A program made the position numbers and the translations under genes. A DNA stretch of 20,009 bases from Methanocalculus sp. MSAO_Arc2 (GTDB lineage: Archaea > Halobacteriota > Methanomicrobia > Methanomicrobiales > Methanocorpusculaceae): the NCBI GenBank assembly GCA_003838065.1, contig QZAC01000035.1, forward strand, positions 1 to 20,009, given 5' to 3'. Positions 15,258 through 20,009 of the stretch are shown in pieces; the first letter of the stretch is position 1, and every line of letters starts with the position of its first letter. The notes under the pieces are model-generated. The model did not search any database. It was not told the origin of the DNA and was given only the letters and a program-made list of their open reading frames with translations.

Positions 15258-15521
15258 TCACCGTCTGCATACATCGGCAATCGAGGGCGATACTTCTCCG
15301 TCTATAAAAATTTCCATTGATGTGAGGTACCTGTCCCCTATCTGGAGGACGGGTGCTTCCATGACAAAAATGCCATTCATGCGGAGATCGGTCAGTACCT
15401 CCGGATCATCAAGGGCCCGTTCACGGTAGGGAATGGTGTTATTCTGCAAGTATTTTTTGAGAATTTCGCAGTTCGGACAGACTTCAAGTGAATAAACGAT
15501 TATGGTATCGATACTGGTCAT
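15258..15521 (-). CDS. Glutaredoxin-like (NrdH-type) redoxin
   Basis: A thioredoxin-fold protein of 87 residues with the redox pair CPNC at 15-18 directly after the first strand (IIVYSLEVC), a cis-Pro candidate in EAPVLQIGDR near 56-65 and a short C-terminal helix. It ends 8 bases before the nrdD start, so the two are surely co-transcribed. Class III reductases of methanogens such as Methanosarcina barkeri are reduced by a glutaredoxin-like partner rather than by formate, and this is the likely role here. The start is taken as the ATG at 15521, which places the first beta strand at the usual distance. An upstream ATG at 15545 would add eight hydrophobic residues. A CCTATAGA sequence at about 15552-15545 lies where a TATA box for a leaderless transcript from 15521 would be. 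Confidence 0.85.
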   Translation of the reverse strand: MTSIDTIIVYSLEVCPNCEILKKYLQNNTIPYRERALDDPEVLTDLRMNGIFVMEAPVLQIGDRYLTSMEIFIDGEVSPSIADVCRR

Positions 15522-15581
15522 AAGGAATACCCCGGATATGATCATCTATAGGTTAGAGTTAGATACACTTTGTGCTTTCGT

Positions 15582-15593
15582 ACCTGGCCAGGT
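15582..15593. promoter_or_regulatory. 12-bp perfect palindrome between redoxin-nrdD and thpR
   Basis: ACCTGGCCAGGT is fully self-complementary and sits in the only divergent intergenic region of this part of the window, about 30 bases upstream of a TATA-like sequence for the redoxin-nrdD unit and 42 bases upstream of the thpR ATG. It could bind a dimeric regulator of deoxynucleotide synthesis. No matching second site is seen in the window. Confidence 0.35.
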
Positions 15594-15635
15594 GAAACCT
15601 TAACCATCATTAACGGCAAATAGTTGGTTCATTCT

Positions 15636-16175
15636 ATGGTGAGGCTGTTTGTTGCAATAGATCTTGTGGAATCGATCCGTGAACGACTTTCAGAGCTACA
15701 GATGCCGCTTGGTATCGTTAGAGGGCGTCTTACCATTGTAAACTCTGCTCTCCTCCATATTACCCTGAAATTTCTCGGGGAGGTGCCGGAAAAAGAGATA
15801 CCGCGCGTCATCTCTGCCCTTCAATCTCTCCATTACAGACCATATCGTATCGAAATTAACAAAATATCATCCAATAACCCCCGCCGCCCAAGGGTAATCT
15901 GGGCTCAAATCAACGATCAGGGTGAGACAGCCACACTTGCAGAGTTGATTGATGCTGCACTCGAACCACTCGGAATTCCGCGTGAAACCCGCCCCTTTCA
16001 GGGCCATATCACCATTGCACGGGTGAAGGAGTTTCACCCTGATATCCCGGAAGCCATTGCACCATTCACTTCTTTTCGCGCTGGACACATGGAAGTAGCC
16101 AGGTTTTCCCTGAAGAAGAGCACACTCACCCCAAAAGGTCCCATTTATGAAACAATTGCAGAGGTGTTCCTATGA
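15636..16175 (+). CDS. thpR: RNA 2',3'-cyclic phosphodiesterase (2'-5' RNA ligase family)
   Basis: A member of the 2H phosphoesterase superfamily, known to open 2',3'-cyclic phosphates on RNA ends and, in vitro, to join tRNA halves by a 2'-5' bond. The 179 residues carry both catalytic HxTx motifs: HITL at 41-44 and HITI at 124-127. The N-terminus MVRLFVAIDL is classic. The ATG at 15636 is chosen over an in-frame TTG at 15624 because it gives that N-terminus; no clear ribosome binding site precedes it, so the message may be leaderless. The stop overlaps the cca start by ATGA. This coupling fits a joint role in tRNA 3'-end and intron-end processing. Confidence 0.93.
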   Translation: MVRLFVAIDLVESIRERLSELQMPLGIVRGRLTIVNSALLHITLKFLGEVPEKEIPRVISALQSLHYRPYRIEINKISSNNPRRPRVIWAQINDQGETATLAELIDAALEPLGIPRETRPFQGHITIARVKEFHPDIPEAIAPFTSFRAGHMEVARFSLKKSTLTPKGPIYETIAEVFL

Positions 16176-17548
16176 CCCGGAGTGCAATAGAAGAAGAGGT
16201 GCTCTCCCGGATCCGCCCGACCCCTGAGGAGGTGGAACATCTTAAGACAATCGCTGACCGTATCATCGAGTATCTTATGGAGAGGCATACACGCCCGGCG
16301 ATGGTTGTTGGCTCTGTCGCACGCAGGACATTTGTCAGGGGTGATCGTGACCTTGATATCTTCATGCTCTTTCCAGCAAGTCTTTCTCGTGATGTGCTTG
16401 CAGAACAGGGGATTGCTATTGCGCGGGACATCGTTGATCATTTTGGAGGAACAGCTGTTGAAAAATATGCCGAGCACCCGTACCTGCATGCCCGGATTTA
16501 TGATCTTGATATCGATCTTGTCCCCTGTTACCATGTGGCCTCCGCACGCGAGATTTTGAGTGCAGTTGACAGGACACCATTTCATACCCGCTATATTGTT
16601 TCCAGAATTGGATCATTTGTCGATGATGCACTTCTTTTCAAGCAGTTCGCAAAAGCTGGCGGATTCTATGGATCAGACCATATGACGGAAGGGTTCTCCG
16701 GGTATCTCTGTGAACTCCTGATACTCCATTTCGGCGGTTTTACATCTCTTATCAAGGCAGCAGCGGAATGGAAACCTGGCCAGCTGATTGATCCCGAGCA
16801 CCACCAAAAGCGATCGTTTGATGAGCCGCTCGTCGTGGTTGACCCAACTGATCCAAAGAGGAATGTAGCTGCCGCCCTTTCACTTGACCAGATGTGTGCG
16901 TTTATTGAACTTGCACGCACCTACATAAAAAATCCGTCTCCGGCATTCTTTGATATCCGGCCTCAGATATCGTTTAGCCACAGGCAGGTTGCATTTGCCC
17001 TTGCAGAAAGAGGGACAGCGCTCTACACCGTAACGTTTCAAACACCTGATCATGTCCCCGACACCATTGTCCCACAGCTCAGAAAGAGCATGCATGCCAT
17101 ATCTGATCTACTGGAACGGGCAGGCTTTCACGTGAACAGAGCCGACAGTCATATGGGAAAAGATGAGTCAGTCCTCCTCTTTGAACTCTTCAATGAAACC
17201 GCTCCTCCGGTTGTCCGCCATACCGGACCTCCGGTCACAAATGGCTCCAACGCGCTGAAGTTTATTCAGAAATACTTAGAAAAAAATCCCCTCTCCGGTC
17301 CTTTCATCGAGGATGGCAGATATATTGTGGAAATTCAACGATCCTATACAAAGGCGTATGACCTCCTCTCTTCAGATGACCTGCTCGGTGCAGCTCTCGG
17401 AAAACATATCCGACAAACAATGAGTCAGGGCTGGGCTGTCAGAAGCGGATCGGATTGCTGGCGTGAAGAGATCTCAATCTTCCTTGCCGCTTTCTTTGAG
17501 CGCTCAAGCCCTGCTGTCAGGATCATGAGGATGGGCAGAAGTGACTGA
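16172..17548 (+). CDS. cca: CCA tRNA nucleotidyltransferase (archaeal class I)
   Basis: Adds the CCA end to tRNAs, needed here because the tRNA-Lys gene in the window does not encode it. The 458 residues match the archaeal class I enzyme: the nucleotidyltransferase helix turn GSVARRTF at 47-54, the metal-binding pair D60 and D62 in RDLDIF, and the third carboxylate D115 in DIDLVPCY. The central and tail domains (SGYLCELLILHFGGF near 178 onward) follow the usual order. It starts inside the thpR stop (ATGA), with GAGGTG at 16160-16165 as ribosome binding site. The length is normal and no defect is visible. Confidence 0.96.
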   Translation: MTRSAIEEEVLSRIRPTPEEVEHLKTIADRIIEYLMERHTRPAMVVGSVARRTFVRGDRDLDIFMLFPASLSRDVLAEQGIAIARDIVDHFGGTAVEKYAEHPYLHARIYDLDIDLVPCYHVASAREILSAVDRTPFHTRYIVSRIGSFVDDALLFKQFAKAGGFYGSDHMTEGFSGYLCELLILHFGGFTSLIKAAAEWKPGQLIDPEHHQKRSFDEPLVVVDPTDPKRNVAAALSLDQMCAFIELARTYIKNPSPAFFDIRPQISFSHRQVAFALAERGTALYTVTFQTPDHVPDTIVPQLRKSMHAISDLLERAGFHVNRADSHMGKDESVLLFELFNETAPPVVRHTGPPVTNGSNALKFIQKYLEKNPLSGPFIEDGRYIVEIQRSYTKAYDLLSSDDLLGAALGKHIRQTMSQGWAVRSGSDCWREEISIFLAAFFERSSPAVRIMRMGRSD

Positions 17549-17629
17549 TTTCGTCTGGCAGAATAGCACTCTAAACCTGATCGATCCGGTACATACAATT
17601 ATTGGCAGGAAAAACAGAGACAACAACAG

Positions 17630-17693
17630 AGAACAACTGTTCTGGCCCACGAGCACATGGCAACCATAACTCATACTCATGATAGTATCATGA
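17630..17693. promoter_or_regulatory. Two inverted repeats upstream of the DUF2115 gene
   Basis: AGAACA-AC-TGTTCT (17630-17643) and TCATGATAGTATCATGA (17677-17693, 8-bp perfect arms around one base) lie in the 191-base gap between cca and the DUF2115 gene. The rest of the gap shows no gene. The second palindrome is 46 bases upstream of the start codon and is a good candidate operator or RNA hairpin; no clear TATA box is seen next to it. Confidence 0.35.
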
Positions 17694-17739
17694 TGAATAA
17701 TTCGGTCTTTGACAGGAACCACAACTCTCAGAGATATGT

Positions 17740-18486
17740 ATGAACCGCAGGCTTTTCATCACCGGACCTCATGCCCGAGAAGAGATACACCGAATCACAT
17801 CACAACTCAGGGAGTCCAGGACCCGATCTGATCTCGCCAATCTCATCGCACAGGAGGTTCGCCGCTATAGTCCCCATGACCTTCTGGAAATCGCAGCAGC
17901 ACTCAGAAGTGAGATCCAGGATCTGCCTGCCAGCTATCGGAGCAGATACGCAGAATCTGTTCATGAGCAGATATTTGGTACCTACCACCGGATCCTCCTG
18001 ATGGAGAGAAAAGACCAGATCAAGCGCCTGAAGGGCAGCATACCCGATACAGAGCTTTTTGGAACCTTCTGCAGAATGATCGAAGAGGCATGCCTCACAC
18101 ACAATGTCAACTCGGCTACCGTTTCAACAGAGAACAAACCATCAGATCCCCACAATGAACAGGATGTAACCAGTGATGCCACTCCAGATAATCAGGGCAC
18201 ACCACAGGAGAACATCATGTATACGAGCAGAAACAGAACATCCAGCAGCAGTTCACCACACAGGACAGAGATTGCACATATGACCCCCATGGGCCGTCTT
18301 CTCTACTATCTCCTCTCCTGTTTTGTCATCTTTGTGCTTGGTGAGCCTGGCCACCCGATAGGCACGCCATTCCCTGGAGGTTTTAAAGTAGAATTGAAAC
18401 GTGGTGTGATCTGCTGCCCGGTAAGGGAGAAGGAAGACGAAGTGCCGTATGCACTCTGCCGGTTCTGTCCAGCAGAGCAGGGCTAG
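17740..18486 (+). CDS. DUF2115 (UPF0305) family protein with a disordered linker
   Basis: A 248-residue protein of a family known mainly from methanogens and without an established function. Residues 1-120 are helical and charged. Residues 184-218 have a hydrophobic stretch LLYYLLSCFVIFVL followed by the family block GHPIGTPFPGGFKVE, and the C-terminus has CCPV (C225, C226) and CRFC (C240, C243), which may bind a metal or cluster. Between them, about 121-178 is rich in Ser, Thr, Asn, Pro and Gln, including a run of five Ser, and looks disordered. I recall family members as shorter and without such a linker. The start has only a weak GAGAT upstream. Its stop overlaps that of the minus-strand methyltransferase in a shared CTAG. 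Confidence 0.75.
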   Translation: MNRRLFITGPHAREEIHRITSQLRESRTRSDLANLIAQEVRRYSPHDLLEIAAALRSEIQDLPASYRSRYAESVHEQIFGTYHRILLMERKDQIKRLKGSIPDTELFGTFCRMIEEACLTHNVNSATVSTENKPSDPHNEQDVTSDATPDNQGTPQENIMYTSRNRTSSSSSPHRTEIAHMTPMGRLLYYLLSCFVIFVLGEPGHPIGTPFPGGFKVELKRGVICCPVREKEDEVPYALCRFCPAEQG

Positions 18487-19049
18487 ACGCTGCAGAGATC
18501 CCTCATCCCGAGGAAGACAAACAGCGTCTCCCCTTCAAGCTGTTCTTCTGCAACAATCATCGAGATCATGCCATTGGCTCGAAAGCGTTCAGCTACTTCG
18601 CCAACACCTGACAGCGATGATACGAGCAGGAGAACCTTCCCATTGAGAGACAGATAATCAGGGACAGCGTCCAGGAATCTTTCTATTGTGGCTCTTCCGT
18701 CAATGCCACCATCAAGTGCATATTCAAGCCAGTCATCGATTCTGTCACCTGGTTCTGTTGGGAGGTAGGGGGGATTGAATATGACCAGATCAAATCGTGT
18801 GCAGATTCCGCTGAAGAGATCTGTCCTGATAACCACAACACCCCGACGACTGGCAAGAGAGACAGCATGAGGGTTGATATCTGTTGCGATAACACAATCA
18901 GCAACGTGTGCCAGAGAATGTGCAATCTCACCGCTCCCTGTCCCGATTTCAACCACCCGATCAGAGGAGCGGACAATCCCAAGAGCTGCATTGAGAAGGA
19001 GGCGGGTATCCTCTGCCGGGTGATAGACTTCAGGATGTGGAAACAGCAT
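18483..19049 (-). CDS. HemK2/Mtq2-type protein-glutamine methyltransferase
   Basis: A 188-residue class I S-adenosylmethionine methyltransferase of the archaeal/eukaryotic HemK2 (Mtq2) type, which methylates the Gln of the GGQ motif in release factor aRF1. It shows VYHPAEDTRLLL at 8-19, the SAM loop EIGTGSG at 34-40, an acidic residue in TDINP near 56-60, and the catalytic NPPY at 92-95. The short form without the N-terminal domain of bacterial PrmC is normal for archaea. It starts 11 bases after the ksgA stop, with AGGTAAG ahead of the ATG, and belongs to the DUF655-ksgA-hemK cluster. The stop shares CTAG with the convergent DUF2115 gene. Confidence 0.9.
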   Translation of the reverse strand: MLFPHPEVYHPAEDTRLLLNAALGIVRSSDRVVEIGTGSGEIAHSLAHVADCVIATDINPHAVSLASRRGVVVIRTDLFSGICTRFDLVIFNPPYLPTEPGDRIDDWLEYALDGGIDGRATIERFLDAVPDYLSLNGKVLLLVSSLSGVGEVAERFRANGMISMIVAEEQLEGETLFVFLGMRDLCSV

Positions 19050-19060
19050 GTCTTACCTGC

Positions 19061-19834
19061 TCAGTCTTCTACAAGAGCATTTGCAAGTTCTGCAAATCTC
19101 GGGAGAAGAAGATTCTCGGGCCTCGCTGAAAGGATCTCGTCATCAAGGGATACAATCAATGCATCAATTCGGTCCGCTCCAAAGATCCCTTTTGCACTCT
19201 TCAGACCATTCTTAACCATTTTTCTCCTGTGTGAGAAGAGGGACCGTACGAGATCCCGATATACCTTGTTGTCTTTGATTGGAACAGGAGGATCAACCGG
19301 TGTAAGCCGGACAACCATCGACCAGACATCGGGCTGAGGATAGAATGCACGGGGTGAAAGTTCCATCAGGGGTTTTACCCGTGCATAGGTCTGGACCATC
19401 ACTGACAGTCTGCTTGTTTCGGGATGTCCGGGGGGTACAAGCATCTTCCGAGCAAACTCCCATTGGTACATCAGGATGGCTGTCTCAAAGCCGATATCAA
19501 GGAGGCGGAACGTAAGGGGAGATGATGCTGAATAGGGGAGGTTTGCTACCACGATATCAAAAGGCGGAAGATGGCAGCGTGTCGCATCACCACAGATAAG
19601 GATAAGCCGTCCATCTGCTATTTCAGTTGAGAACCTCTCTTCAAGGAGAGAGACCAGTTCGGAATCGATCTCAATTGCAATGACGATGGCGCCCCGTTTG
19701 AGCAGGGCATGAGTGAGTGCGCCCCTGCCCGGCCCTATTTCAAGGACATGTCTGCCAGTGACCGGAACAAAGCCGGCAATCCGGTCAATAGCAGCAGAAT
19801 CAATGAGAAAATGCTGATCGTGCCTGGCCTTCAT
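19061..19834 (-). CDS. rsmA: 16S rRNA adenine dimethyltransferase (KsgA/Dim1)
   Basis: Dimethylates two adjacent adenines in the 3'-terminal helix of small-subunit rRNA, a late ribosome assembly step. The 257 residues show QHFL at 7-10, the SAM-binding LEIGPGRGALT at 31-41, the acidic E55 of AIEID, and the catalytic NLPY at 98-101; the C-terminal FSHRRKMVKNGLKS helix region around 210-225 is characteristic. The start overlaps the DUF655 stop by ATGA (19834-19831), with no clear ribosome binding site, so translation is probably coupled. Length and motifs are ordinary. Confidence 0.95.
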   Translation of the reverse strand: MKARHDQHFLIDSAAIDRIAGFVPVTGRHVLEIGPGRGALTHALLKRGAIVIAIEIDSELVSLLEERFSTEIADGRLILICGDATRCHLPPFDIVVANLPYSASSPLTFRLLDIGFETAILMYQWEFARKMLVPPGHPETSRLSVMVQTYARVKPLMELSPRAFYPQPDVWSMVVRLTPVDPPVPIKDNKVYRDLVRSLFSHRRKMVKNGLKSAKGIFGADRIDALIVSLDDEILSARPENLLLPRFAELANALVED

Positions 19835-20009
19835 CGTGATGTAAAGAGATGGTATTTGGTATCCGGATCCATTATCTCTTCAAGAATTCGTTCGATAATC
19901 ATTCGTTCCGGGTGAGGTACCGCCTTGATACGGGTCCGAATATCCTCAAAACTCGTAAAGGGACTCTTCTGACGTGCTTCAAGGAGTTCTGAGAGTATTT
20001 TTTTCCCCA
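19831..20009 (-). CDS. DUF655 family protein (C-terminal part, cut by window edge)
   Basis: Only the last 58 or so codons are inside the window; the gene continues beyond 20009. The visible part reads KKILSELLEARQKSPFTSF, then EDIRTRI, HPERMIIERILEEI and a final YHLFTSR. This matches the end of DUF655, a family with predicted helix-hairpin-helix and nucleic-acid-binding features encoded with rpl21e, rpoF and ksgA in archaea. The stop overlaps the ksgA start in ATGA. I would expect rpoF and rpl21e upstream of it outside the window. The function of the family is not established. Confidence 0.85.
   Translation of the reverse strand, partial: GKKILSELLEARQKSPFTSFEDIRTRIKAVPHPERMIIERILEEIMDPDTKYHLFTSR

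Noticed and set aside
1..20009. CRISPR array, intein, rRNA or integrase
   Set aside because: No regularly spaced repeats, no insertion in conserved polymerase or reductase blocks, no rRNA motifs and no recombinase were seen.

Overview
The window reads as chromosomal DNA from a methanogenic euryarchaeon, most likely of the Methanomicrobiales or a close relative. The basis is an archaeal RNA polymerase operon with the B subunit split into B'' and B' and the A subunit split into A' and A'', a class III (anaerobic) ribonucleotide reductase with a glutaredoxin-like partner, a DUF2115 protein (a family known mainly from methanogens), archaeal translation genes (L30e, class I CCA-adding enzyme, KsgA/Dim1, HemK2-type methyltransferase, DUF655), and GGTGA/GGAGG ribosome binding sites with TATA-type promoters. 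No 16S rRNA gene is present, so the taxonomy is inferred.

Layout. Positions 1-1020 are gene-poor. They hold an IS200/IS605-type end hairpin without a transposase, a PsiE-family membrane protein on the minus strand, and a perfect ribosome binding site followed by only a mini-ORF. A tRNA-Lys(UUU) gene follows at 1023. From 1180 to 9534 lies a tight plus-strand transcription operon, rpoH-rpoB''-rpoB'-rpoA'-rpoA''-rpl30e-nusA, with overlaps or gaps of a few bases, ending at a T-tract terminator.

Positions 9616-12985 hold a divergent FdhD-like sulfurtransferase (+) converging on a large minus-strand fusion of an adenylyl-sulfate-reductase-like domain (Zn ribbon, ATP-pyrophosphatase loop, CC...CxxC cysteines) and a complete SufS-type cysteine desulfurase. 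These look like a sulfur-handling pair. Next on the minus strand is a redoxin-nrdD pair (15521 to 13066). The reductase appears to lack the usual C-terminal zinc site and glycyl-radical motif. Divergent from this pair is a plus-strand RNA-processing pair, thpR-cca (15636-17548), and then a DUF2115 protein carrying an unusual Ser/Thr/Asn-rich linker. The right end is the known archaeal minus-strand cluster DUF655-ksgA-hemK2, with DUF655 cut by the window edge.

The most interesting points are: (1) the in-frame reductase-like/cysteine desulfurase fusion, which keeps an internal start and lacks the catalytic motif of true APS reductases; (2) its convergent neighbour, an FdhD homologue that has lost family-signature residues; (3) an NrdD that ends before its radical-bearing domain; (4) unexplained palindromes in promoter-like regions.
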